The notes under the pieces were generated by a model. The model did not search any database and had not been told where the DNA came from. It worked only from the letters and a program-made list of their open reading frames with translations. Of a DNA stretch of 64,000 bases, positions 22,032-32,463 are shown one piece after another (position 1 is the first letter of the stretch; every line of letters begins with the position of its first letter). The position numbers and the translations under genes are program-made. This stretch comes from Lepidodermella squamata (taxonomy: Eukaryota > Gastrotricha). The stretch covers positions 310,001 through 374,000 of the forward strand of contig JBLDXI010000016.1 of assembly GCA_047495785.1 (NCBI GenBank), in the 5' to 3' direction.

Positions 22032-22578
22032 ATGGCTGATGAAATCAAGACTCTTCTCGGGCAGAATGTCAAAAATGGCGAGGGCAAGGACGTAGCGGTC
22101 GAAAGCTTGTTCGGCGAGGGCAAATATGTTGGTCTGTACTTTTCAGCCCACTGGTGCCCGCCCTGCCGTGGCTTCACCCCGAAATTAGCGGACTTTTACA
22201 AGAAGCTCCGCGAGGCCGGCAAGAACAACTTGGAAATCATTTTCGTCACCTGTGATCGCGATGAGAATCAGTTCAAGGAGTATTTCGCGGAGATGCCTTG
22301 GCTTTCGATGCCGTACGCTGATGAAGAAGCCAGGGTAAGACTTACTCTAATTTCTTATGCTGTTATTAACTTTTTCCTTTTTCAGCGAAAAGTGATGGAT
22401 AAGTACAAAGTTAGCGGCATTCCCGCTTTCATTATTCTCAACGGATCTGATGGCTCTGTAAGTTAGAAGTATTCGAAGCTTGATCATTACTGTTTTTTTT
22501 TAATTTTAGATTTACGAAAAGGGAGGCCGAGAGAAGGTTGAAGCTGACCTTAAAGGAGAGAATTTCCCCTGGAAGTGA
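22032..22578 (+). CDS. Nucleoredoxin/tryparedoxin-like protein 2 (active site intact)
   Basis: Exons 22032-22334, 22386-22457 and 22510-22578 give 147 aa; introns 51 and 52 nt. WCPPC sits in GLYFSAHWCPPCRGFTPKL, followed by CDRDENQFKEYFAEMPW and the cis-Pro segment VSGIPAFIILNG. Tandem with paralogue 1, same strand and same intron positions. AATAAA at 22687. Predicted cytosolic thiol oxidoreductase. Confidence 0.85.
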
Positions 22579-22754
22579 GAATCTTACTGCTATGAACAAC
22601 TACAACACTGCTTACAAAACATGACACTGCTTAAAAATTCATTGACTTTTTTCGATGGATTGTATTTAGTCATATTAGCTGATCATAATAAAGCTTCATA
22701 TATATAGTCAAAAATGCGTTTTGGATAATCTTTCAATTTTTACACTATGAAAAC

Positions 22755-23250
22755 ATATGACCGTTAAAAAGTGTAAAGTGGGGATTGTCGTATTTCCTTT
22801 AGTTTCCAGCATATTACAAGAAGTATCTTTACTTGAAGAAGGGACATTCCTAATTTTTCTTATTCAGCTTTTCTTGAGGATTTCTCAAAGTCTCCCCGAA
22901 AAGGTTTATCGATATGCGTTGACGTGGAAGCACTAGCTTGATTCCATCAAAATTGCTGAAAATCTAGCAAGATTCCTCACCTCAGATTACAGCAATAAAA
23001 TCTTGAGTGTGCATAGAAAATAACATCATCTAAATTTAGTGCGCGACGAATTTTCAATTGATGCAATAAAAAAATTCGCGCATTTCTCGAAATTAGCAAT
23101 TTTCACTCGTGGATTTTGCAGCCCATTTTCTCAGCAACTCTGATGACTATCATCGTATTTTGAATATCGTTGAACTCGTTCATCTCAATGCCAAATATGT
23201 GAGTTCCCAAGTCCCCTTTTAACTTAATTGTTAACTGTTAACGGTCATAT
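22755..23250. repeat. Possible inverted-repeat-bounded element
   Basis: ATATGACCGTTAA at 22755-22767 is repeated as its exact reverse complement at 23238-23250. The 496-bp segment between has no gene. It could be a MITE-like element; 13 bp alone is limited evidence and no target-site duplication is clear. Confidence 0.3.
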
Positions 23251-23846
23251 AGCTTTTGAGCTCGGAGCCCCTCAACATGCTCTTGCTAATAATCTCTTTC
23301 CAGTACCCATTTTGAGCTATTTTGAGCTATTTAGCCTGTTCATCCATTGTCTGGTTAATCCTTTGATATTGCGAAACAATAAACTTGTTGCTAAATACAG
23401 CTAAATATCTGAAACAGCTAAAACAGGGTACGGGAAAGAAATTAATAGGAAGAGGGCAATCTAGCTAAAAACAGTTCTTTAACTGGTTTTAAATTTAGTG
23501 TAAACTTGGGCCGTTGATTTTTCAGCCGAATATTATGCAATTCTTTTGAATCTCTGCGAATAAGATTGTACTGAAAGATACGACAAAATTTGAAGATGAA
23601 ATCTGCATGCAACACAATGGCGAAGTGAACTACATTAAAAAACCTATAGATTTCATGAGCGAAAACAATTGACAATGCTAATGAGCGAGCGAAGAAAACC
23701 ATGCGAGCTTTTGTAGTGCCAACTCGAACAAATACAGCAAATTAAATGCACCTCGTTTCATTGTCATCCTCAAATTTTTGCTCGTCTTACCTTTATGCAA
23801 CACGTAATAAAGTGATAATAACATTAACACCGCAAGTTCCCATGAC

Positions 23847-25931
23847 ATGAGGGCCATCCTTACTGGATTATGGGTAGTTTACCTGCTAATATCCGCTTCG
23901 TTCTTCGCAGAAACTGAAGTAAGCCATTTTTTATTCGGATTTTTAAATGACTTTGAATGTTTCCAAAGATCGTTCGAGATTCATGGAGCACCAAAGTGAT
24001 AGACCTGTACTACAGCAAAGAATTTGTGAACATGGTTTATCTGTTACGACGGGCTCAGAATACTAAGGAAATCGCCGATTCTGTCTTCCAAAGCGGCTCG
24101 AAAAAGGCTGCTCTGCTGTGGTTCGGAACTGGAGGCTATCTTAAGGGAGATCCGTTTGCGAAACGTTTCGCTAGTTTCATCGAACAATACGCGGCAAAGC
24201 TCGATCTGGCCGTTGTTTACATTGGAATGGAAACCGATCGGTTAACGTTAGTTTTTTTGTCATTTGTCATTTATTCGTATTGATGTTAATTCGAGCGGGT
24301 TTTAGCTTCGCACGTAACTTGGATTACGATATGCCGTCAGTAAAAATGGTTTACTTCTACCAGCCTCGCAAGGGGGAAGTCGATCCGAGAAAGGTATGTC
24401 ATTCGGCTAATAACGAGACAACGGCACAATTTGTAAACCTTTTTAGAAACTGAAAGAATTCATTTTTAACGATAACGCCCCATTTGCGTTGGCAAAATTT
24501 GGAATCGCTGTCGTTGAAACGGATTTGGTAAGTGGAATTCGTTGGGATTCAAGATTCAATAATTTATTTTTTCAAATCAGGTCGTTAACAGAATGAGCTA
24601 TGAGCAAGCCTTGGAGCAATGTGACAAAGGGCTCTATGGTACATGGGTACCAAGTCGGAGAATCGAGCCACCGCCTACGACGCCCTCGACAACGCGACAA
24701 ACAACTACCACTACAAATGGTATGAACATATGGGATGAGTGATCCGACTTGTTACGAAATTAATCAGCTAGCAATAAAGTACGCGCAATCACTTTTTACC
24801 TCGAACTTTTACAACTTCATTGATCTAGCAACTTCGGGACATACTTTTATGCGATCGACAGCGTTAGTGTGGTCTGAACCTTTTTCAAAGCCTTGTTGAA
24901 GGGGAAAAGCTAAGCTGAGAGGAGATCAGATTGAAACACGCTACAAGAGAGTCGCATTCGCCAGAGCTCAGAGCATAAGAGCCAAATACATCTTTAATTT
25001 CTTATATAGAGCTTAAGATCTGAAGCTCTCCAAGCTCTGAGATTACTTTAAAATGTACCACATTTATTGAAATTCATCCGGGTGTTTGGCAAATTTATTA
25101 ACCTGTGATATCTCCAATATAAATCAGCTCTCGTCTTTCAGCCTTGGACATTGACCTCGGTGGGTTCTACGACTTGCGTCGAGATCGCAACTACCGGAAC
25201 CTGCTGCAATATCTCGAATCTGGACGACAAGCTGGAATTTACGATTTCTTACCGCCGAGCATTCTTGACGGCAAAACTGTTCTGCTGGTCTTCTGCACCG
25301 TCCGAAACAACGACTGCTCGGTTCTGCTTGAAATGATTGACGATTACAAGTCTTACGCTAGAGTGACTAAGCTTGAAATAGTCTACGTCAGCATGGATCG
25401 GCGGCGTTACGAGTAATCTTGTCATTGAATTTATTTATTCCTGTTCATTTTTTGTTTTAAACTGATATAGATACCTCAGCTTTATGCATAAGCTGCCGTG
25501 GCTTGGCTCAAATTCCGCCAAGGAGTCTTATGGCCCAAGTTTCGAAAATTGGGTAAGAATTTCTTGGAATTGTGAAATATGACTGGCAATTTTTTGAATA
25601 TTTAGCAATTGTGGCAAAATATTTTCATGCAATGCTGCCGCCTGCCGAAAGTCGATGATATGAACAAAGTTGCTGTTGTTAGAGATCACCGGGTTTGTAG
25701 CTTTAAAAATATTTCGTTTCAATTTCGTATTAATTATTAATTTCCTTTTCCCAAAAGCTGCTGAACACTATGCATGTTTTCGACATAGCGAAGTATCTCG
25801 CGAAAGGCGAGAAGGTTAAGTGGCATTACAGTCCAATGGCCTTAATGCAGAAGACATGGATGGAAGCTATGGAGAGCATTGAAACTACGGATGATGAGGA
25901 AAGTATGGAAAAATATCGATTAATCGAATGA
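23847..25931 (+). CDS. Secreted two-domain thioredoxin-like protein lacking the CxxC pair
   Basis: Nine exons: 23847-23918, 23969-24246 (or 24240), 24306-24393, 24447-24527, 24581-24719, 25142-25412, 25471-25552, 25606-25692 and 25758-25931, about 423 aa. Exon 1 encodes a signal peptide (MRAILTGLWVVYLLISASFFA). Domain 1 contains KKAALLWFGTGGYLKGDPFAKRF where nucleoredoxins have the WCPPC stretch; domain 2 has KTVLLVFCTVRNNDCSVLLEM there. Neither keeps a redox pair. A Pro/Thr-rich linker (PPPTTPSTTRQTTTTT) joins them. The 422-nt intron between the domains contains an AATAAA (24773), so a short form ending at 24742 is possible, but the phase 1 donor and acceptor match well. Probably an extracellular or ER non-enzymatic relative of the neighbouring genes. 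Confidence 0.6.
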
Positions 25932-28454
25932 GGACGAATAAATTTTTTGCGCAATGAACTGAGACGCATATTTGCTTAACCGCGTCTTTTCTTTCCTTGC
26001 TATTTCAAAAAATTAATGATTGTAAATAATTTTGAAATTCAGTAGGATCAGCCGAGACAGTTTTGCGATCGTGATTATGCAGCTTGTTTACCGCGGATCG
26101 ATTATTTCAAGTTTCTTTCACGCATGCGATATTAATTTGCATTTTCGCTTTGAGCATTATTGATTTTTCAAAACAAGGAATTAGAGGACACGATAGTGGC
26201 CCACGTTCGACATTCAAAAAAGAGCTCCTGGCTCAATTATTCTGATATATTACTGAAATCAGCCGTGCGTAACTACTAGCAATGGGCCGTGTAGAGACAA
26301 TTTTCTCCCAACTTTTTCGCCCACCGATTTCATCCAGAGATATGAATCGCAGATCAGTGATCAAACCAAATACCAATGCCGTCAGAGGTTTCGGAGCGGA
26401 TATTGGAAGGATCTCACCGGAAAGATGAATTCAGATTGTTTACATACTATTCATTGCTTTCACAGCATATCGTGTTATGTATCGGGGATTTATTCAAGTT
26501 TGTTCAGCAGCGCCTTGTCATATTTTTTCAAAGTTCTACCAGAAACCAGAGCACATACTTGTCCTAGCATTCTACTTTCCCAGCTCTTGTCCGGTTTTTT
26601 TATTCATGTCTTTTATCAAGGTTCATTTCTCAAGGGATTAGAGTTACCACATAATTTGAGGGGGGAGGGCGTGGCTGGGACGGCGCATACGCAATTGAAA
26701 TTCAGCGAAAAAAAAGAACTTGATGCGAATAATGAATGGTTTTTTTCGCCCGGGGAGACATATCAACGAAAAATTGTATCAAATCGAGTAGGAATAGACT
26801 TTTTCATATCGCCAGTAGCCAGTAGTTGACGTAAAGTATTGGATACATAAGCAACCGCTTGATTTTATGAAGCATGCTGTTTTTTGCTATAATAGCTCGC
26901 TGTCAAGTTTGAAGATTGAAAATCGATATCAATCCGATGCGGAGCTAGTAGCTGTTTTCCTGCCCCATGCGCTGAGTTAATTCCGCTTTTTGGACGCTGT
27001 AGCGTAATAATGACTGCATGTGACCGGCGTTATAATCATGCGTATTATTAGCCGGCGCCAGTTCGATTTTCATCGGCGCATGCACGGCTGCTAGCTTTAC
27101 ATATCAATATACTACGCGTAGAAAATAAAAATAAAAATTTATAAATTTTTGTTAGAATATATCAATTTCTGCCAATTTATTCTTCGAATGCAGAACTTGG
27201 GACAAATCGGGACTTTATTATACAGCCAAACGCCTCCCGGCGTTCTGCGCAGGGTTTATCCAGGCATAAAATTGGAGTGCGATGCAGTAGTTCCGCTCAA
27301 GAAAGCCTGGACAATTGCTGCTGCGTCTCTTTTTTCGTCAGGCATGCGGTTTCCTAATATTAGCTTTGGTGAAAACCCCAAAATTTACCAGCTGATTGTT
27401 TGGGATTGGGAACACCCCTTCCAGCCCCCGATTTTGAAATGCGGTGGTAACTAAATTCATTCCTACCCAAATAAGGTTAAACAGTAAGCCTTGAGCCTGT
27501 TCACATTTGGACCTCGAAAAAGCTCCTTTGGAAGAGCATTAGGCGTATTAATCGCAAGCAACGTCATCAAAAGCCTCATTTTAGCCTAGAGAGTTGAGTG
27601 TAGAGTTCAAGCGATGTCCGGTCCAGGGTCCACGAAATATAAATGTGGTTGCCGGTGTAAAAATTCTTTTTTCCTAAACAGGTGGGTCGCAGGGGGCACC
27701 CGATGAATTAAATATTAGTTAGTAAGAGATCGATATGGCCAGACGCGCATGCCAGACGCGGTACGGGATTGCTCGCTTGCCAACAGGCACTTCTCTGCAC
27801 GTGATTTGCGGTACCTTTACCGGGCAATATAGGACCATTATCAGGGCAATAGTTAAAGTCATCTTTAAGTCACATCCATGGAAAAACGTTTGAAATTGAG
27901 TATTAATGCGTAAGTGGGCGAATGATTTATCAATTCAATAGCTCAAATCAAATAAACAATCTAGAAAAATAGTTCACTCTTCAAAGAATGAATATACGCC
28001 CGGCGATTTTTCATCGCTCTCAAACCCTACATAACCTCCAACCGTGTACATATTCGTCCATTCAGCCGGTGACCCACATTCTATTACGGTTTTAGGTAAT
28101 TTCAAGGGTAATTTTAGAAATCACTTATCGACCAATTATTGCTCGAATCTCGTGATTCCACTTAGGAAACAAGCTTCCCACTTTGCGAAGCGTTTTCCGA
28201 TGTTTTGAAGCATTAATTATTCATCTCATTACGATAAAAGCTCTAATTAAGCACGAAAAGGCAGCGTCATCACTGGAAGTTTTTGGCTTTACTGCCAGTG
28301 CGATAGTTTATTGCATTTTCACGCTGCATTTGCTTCATCAATGTTTCCAGGATATACATATTATTGAAAATTTCACCTCAAGTTAGAGCATTTTCTCTAT
28401 GTAAAATCCTTTTCTACTATAGGTAATACTATTTTGAATCGGAAGTTAACGACA
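25932..28454. other. Gene-poor region
   Basis: Several frames of 60-135 codons occur but have no domain, no splice support and no paralogue in the window. A G-rich stretch lies near 26660. I see no confident gene, RNA or element. Confidence 0.4.
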
Positions 28455-29177
28455 ATGCCAACCGATATTGTTTCTCTGCCAAAGCCAACTTCAGATCAAG
28501 AAGCTGTAAGTATTTTCTTATATTTTTCCGTCTTATCACTGGATGAATTATGATTTCAGGCTTTTTTCGAAGCCTGCACCACTGGAAAAGTCGTTCTATT
28601 GGAGCAGATGATGGGTAAAATCGACCCGTTAGGTCTATTGGATGCTCGCTACGAGAAAAAGCGTCACGGCGACACAATCGCCCGCATGTTCTGGCCAGAC
28701 AATTCAACATGCCTGCATTTCGCCTGTGGCAAGGGCCGAGATTCTGTAGTCGAATGGCTGCTGGCTAAGAAAATGGGCCTCGAGCAACGAATTAATGGAG
28801 TTACCGCCGAAGAAGCAAGGGCTCGTCTCAAAAAGCTGATGGACCAGCAGAACGGGGAGGAGGCGAACTGGACGAGCGCTCTGATGAAAGCCGCGGAGTT
28901 GGGCCAACTCAAATGCGTCCAGGCTCTGTGCACCTACGAAGCCGGGGCAGGCGGACGGCCATTGGCGGACCTAAATTTAACCCGAGTTTCAGACGGCATG
29001 ACTGCCCTGATGTTAGCCGTGGTTTTCGGCCACGGGAATGTCGCTGATTTGTTGCTTTTGCGTAATGCGGATTACAAAAAGCGAGACCATGATGGCAAAA
29101 CAGCGTTTCGATTGGCCCTTGACAAGAACAAGCTATCTGTTATTTCAGTTTTTGAAAAGTACAACATCAAGGAATGA
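28455..29177 (+). CDS. Small ankyrin-repeat protein
   Basis: Exons 28455-28505 and 28560-29177 (intron 54 nt, GTAAGT...TTTCAG) give 222 aa. Three to four ankyrin repeats are visible: NSTCLHFACGKGRDSVVEWLL, TSALMKAAELGQLKCVQAL, MTALMLAVVFGHGNVADLLL and KTAFRLALDKNKLSVISVF. No signal peptide or membrane segment. Ankyrin repeats mediate protein-protein contacts; the partner is unknown. AATAAA at 29245. It is unrelated in repeat style to the giant ankyrin gene at 32464, whose repeats are longer and more regular. Confidence 0.75.
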
Positions 29178-30890
29178 CGAAACAAGAATGATTTCGTGAA
29201 CTTTCTCTCTGTGTTTACCTTGAACGTGAGATTTACATCAGTTTAATAAAAGAAGTTCTCTCTGGTCATTCCACTGGCTAAATGTGAAGTAAAACCAGGG
29301 ATGAAGTTAGCGGCTGGCCATATGTCATGATGAATAATTTGAAACTTAAATTCGCATAAATTATGTATAGGTATGAATTTAACATGAATCGAAGCTTTTA
29401 ATGGCGAATTAATCAATGCGCACTGCTTTGCACCCGAGTTCCGTTTTTCGTCCGCACTTCAGTTAGAGTTGACAAAGTATTGGGATGGAATAAAGCTCCT
29501 GCCCTTGATTTGAAGCATATGTTAAGGGTACAACGTATCTGCATAGCCTTTTGGCTATTTTTTATCAGTTTTCTGTGTTCCGCACTCTTAACCCGATTGA
29601 CTAATGTCTCCTTTCTATTTTCATACAGGATCATACCATCATCGGGTGGCTACTATTAGAGGCGGCCAGTTGTTTATATTTCAATGCTTGACCTTGTTTA
29701 GAATTCACGGGCTACTATTCGCAGGTTTTATGGGTTTACGAGGCTATTATCGGATTTAATACGGTACTAGTCTGGTCATTCGCCTGTCAATCTCACGCGC
29801 TAGACAGACTAGGTATCTTCCATTTCCAAGCCAGACATATCGATCTTAATGAAGATAAGATCAACTTCTTTCTCTCACATTTAGTAAGAGCATCTTGCTA
29901 GAATAATGCAATATGTAGTTATAATGAAATTCCGATCACGATTAATGTTGAGCCCTTTAACATAGTTAAGACTAATCCGAGACATATAGCTGTAAATAAT
30001 ACCAACCCGGCCTAAACAAAGAGGGATAGCTTGCAAATGTTGAACAGCATGAATAGCTAACCGAGCTTCGGCTCATATTGGAGACCACGGCAACGCAACT
30101 TAAAGTCACTGGGCTTCATTGTTTCTCGGACCTCTAACGCTCCTGTGACGCATATTCCTTCCAATTAGAATGCGATTTATTTTGAGCATTGTTCATTCAA
30201 TTGTTACCATCAATTTTTTCCAGGAGATCAAATCAGTTATAAATCATAGGTTCCTAAGCATTCTTCAAATTAAAATGAGGTAAGCTCCAGATTTAGGCAT
30301 GCGCCTAGCTCTTACAGGGTGACCAAAGAATTCCGCAGGAGGCAAATTATGTGCGCATCGATTTAATGAGGAGTATCAATAATTTTAGAAGTTCCATTGG
30401 CAAAAGAATGCTTGAAATTCTTCAACTTCTTAAAACTCATCATTAAATCGATGCGCATCGAATATGCCTTCTGCGGAATTTCTTTGGCCACCCTGTAGTT
30501 TGATTGGCTTAGACAGACTGCTTTACAGCCGAGTTGGAAAAACAAAGCGTCCTTTTTCTGGGTAACGAAATGAGAATCGGTCAGTTTAAGAGCCCTGCGG
30601 TGAAGGCTAAATTATGCATTCTCATCACGCAGCGATTAGTTCTTCATTGTTCTGCATTTCTGCACGCATTTCATTCACGTGTTTTTACCGCCAGTAGTTG
30701 TTCAATAATATCCGATAATGTCGTGTCTTGTTGCTAAGCAACATTCGCACTCTACCGCTTTTTTCCCGCCACTAATTATTTATCAGTCGCTTAGTGGTAA
30801 GTAGGCATTTAACAAACAAATTAACTCGAAATCACCAGACACTCGCTCATCTTTATTCCTTCGAGACAATACCTATTGTTGTGCTAGAAA
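29178..30890. other. Intergenic region containing a mariner-like MITE
   Basis: No gene was recognised apart from the short inverted-repeat element at 30315-30495, listed separately. The remainder has no clear coding or repeat content. Confidence 0.4.
30315..30495. mobile_element. 181-bp MITE with long TIRs and TA target duplication
   Basis: The first and last roughly 60 bp are near-perfect inverted repeats: left begins CAGGGTGACCAAAGAATTCC, and the right end in reverse complement begins CAGGGTGGCCAAAGAAATTC. Both run on through CGCATCGATTTAATGA. The element is flanked by TA on both sides (30313-30314 and 30496-30497). CAGGGTG-type ends and TA duplication are typical of Tc1/mariner-related non-autonomous elements. 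There is no open frame; a full-length partner is not in this window. Confidence 0.8.
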
Positions 30891-31707
30891 ATGCCATATC
30901 GGAAAGTCTACATGCGACACGGCGATGTTCTACGTGAGCTTGTTGGCGAGTATGTTGTTAAGGTGGATCACAGCCAGCTGATTGAAGCTGCACCGAACAA
31001 GATTCCCCTCGAGCATTTGGATGTCGAGACTTTGTGTGATAAAGCCATTAAGATAGGCCTCTACTTCACCTCACCCTCAAGTCCTCACTGCCAGCGCTTC
31101 ACGCCGAGGCTGGTGTCATTCTACAACAAAGCGCAGGAGGTCATTCCAGGCTACTTCGAAATCATCCAGGTTTCAGCCCTAAATGACGAAGAGAGGTTAG
31201 TAGACTGATTACTTATTTTCAAAGTGGAATCATGGGGTTCTAATTCCAGCTTCTGCGAAGACATCGCCAAAGTTCCATGGTACTCGATTGACTTCAAGCA
31301 GTTCTATGCAAGGGTACGTTCCGAAAAATGTCGAAAATGAGTACACGGGACCTTTCTGAAGTCTTTAGAAATTCCAAATAATCCTTTGATACCTTACTCT
31401 ACATTAGGATTAAATTTTTTTAATTTTTCGCATTTTCGAAAATTTAAATAACTAAAAATCCCTGTTCAACTTTTGAGGCTATTTAAATCTTTTTGATCTT
31501 TAGGATGTTCTGGCCAGGAAAATGAAAATCGATCGGTTTCCAAGCCTCGTAATAGTAAACTCCTCAACTGGAGAGGTAAGTAATCCTCGAATCTCGGCTA
31601 ACTTTCTTCACATTATTCCCTCTTCCATTCACCAGATTCAGGATTCAAACGGCGTTGCAATTGTGGAGCGAGATCTAACTCAAAACATTGCTACAATATT
31701 TGATTAA
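30891..31707 (+). CDS. Nucleoredoxin-like protein 4, first active-site Cys lost
   Basis: Exons 30891-31195, 31250-31313, 31504-31575 and 31636-31707 give 170 aa. The last two exons are 72 nt each, like those of the intact paralogue at 21115. In the position of WCPPC it has GLYFTSPSSPHCQRFTPRL, so the N-terminal (nucleophilic) cysteine is replaced and only the resolving one remains. The proline-tryptophan segment (AKVPWYSIDFKQF) and cis-Pro region (KIDRFPSLVIVN) are kept. An N-terminal extension contains LRELVGEYVVK, shared with the paralogue at 38962. It is probably a folded protein without normal reductase activity. An AATAAATTTATT palindromic stretch after the stop could serve as a polyadenylation signal on both strands. 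Confidence 0.75.
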
Positions 31708-31868
31708 AAAAACAATTATTATGGAAAAATAAATTTATTTGTCATTGTTATAATTTAAGCATATTCCTACAACCAAAGCAGCACCACTCCCATCCTACTC
31801 TCTTAGTAACATGATACACTATTTAGGGGGCAATTTCAACAAATGTCAACAAAGAATCAGCGAGCGAC

Positions 31869-32237
31869 TCAGCCAACAATCGAGAGTGAAGTCTGGCGGC
31901 CAAATAGCGGCTGCGCTGCTCGCAGGGTGTAGATCGTGGTTTCAAAGCGACCTCCATTCGGATCAGGGATATCGACAATCCCTTGGCCGCTTGCAACAAC
32001 CACGAAGCCAAACCGCTCCAGGGTGTTGAAAACAGTGACCAAATTGCGCCCTAAACCGCAGGTGAAACGGTTATCTTGCCCGTAAAGGGTATCATTAGGA
32101 AGCAGGCAGGGTTTAGCCTCCAACGCAGCGATGACATCCTTCATCAGGTTGACATGTTCAGCATCGCCGCGATTTGCTTTGAGCAGGAAAATCTGATGGC
32201 TCGGATCTCGCGTAGCTTCAACACATATGTAAGGCAT
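31869..32237 (-). CDS. GTP cyclohydrolase I feedback regulatory protein-like
   Basis: Single-exon frame of 122 aa starting MPYICVEATRD. The C-terminal half has NLVTVFNTLERFGFVVVASGQG, which resembles the LERRGF-RV--MTGVGQT core of GFRP, and the start resembles the MPY- start of that family. GFRP forms pentamers that bind GTP cyclohydrolase I and mediate inhibition by tetrahydrobiopterin and stimulation by phenylalanine, a control point for aromatic monoamine synthesis. The frame is longer than the usual 84 or so residues, with an insertion near DIPDPNGGRFETT and a short tail. Identification is by local similarity only, so alternatives remain open. It converges with the nucleoredoxin-like gene 4. 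Confidence 0.45.
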   Translation of the reverse strand: MPYICVEATRDPSHQIFLLKANRGDAEHVNLMKDVIAALEAKPCLLPNDTLYGQDNRFTCGLGRNLVTVFNTLERFGFVVVASGQGIVDIPDPNGGRFETTIYTLRAAQPLFGRQTSLSIVG

Positions 32238-32463
32238 AGTTGTTACAGCAGCAGCAATAAAAATGTCAAAAATAGCTAGTTGTAAAGTTGTTTTGTTTGA
32301 AATGAGAGGAGCTTATGCATTACATATACGTAGATAAGCAGCTTGTCTGTACCAGATAAAGCAATAGTAGCCACCAACACCTCGGTATTATCACCGCTCG
32401 TAGTTTTTTGCGCATAATCTCTTGAGAAAGCAAAAAACTCCAAAATTAAGTTCTTTATTATTG

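Noticed and set aside
26425-27454. Plus-strand frames of 134 and 101 codons in the gene-poor region
   Set aside because: No recognisable domain, no conserved paralogue in the window, no convincing splice sites.
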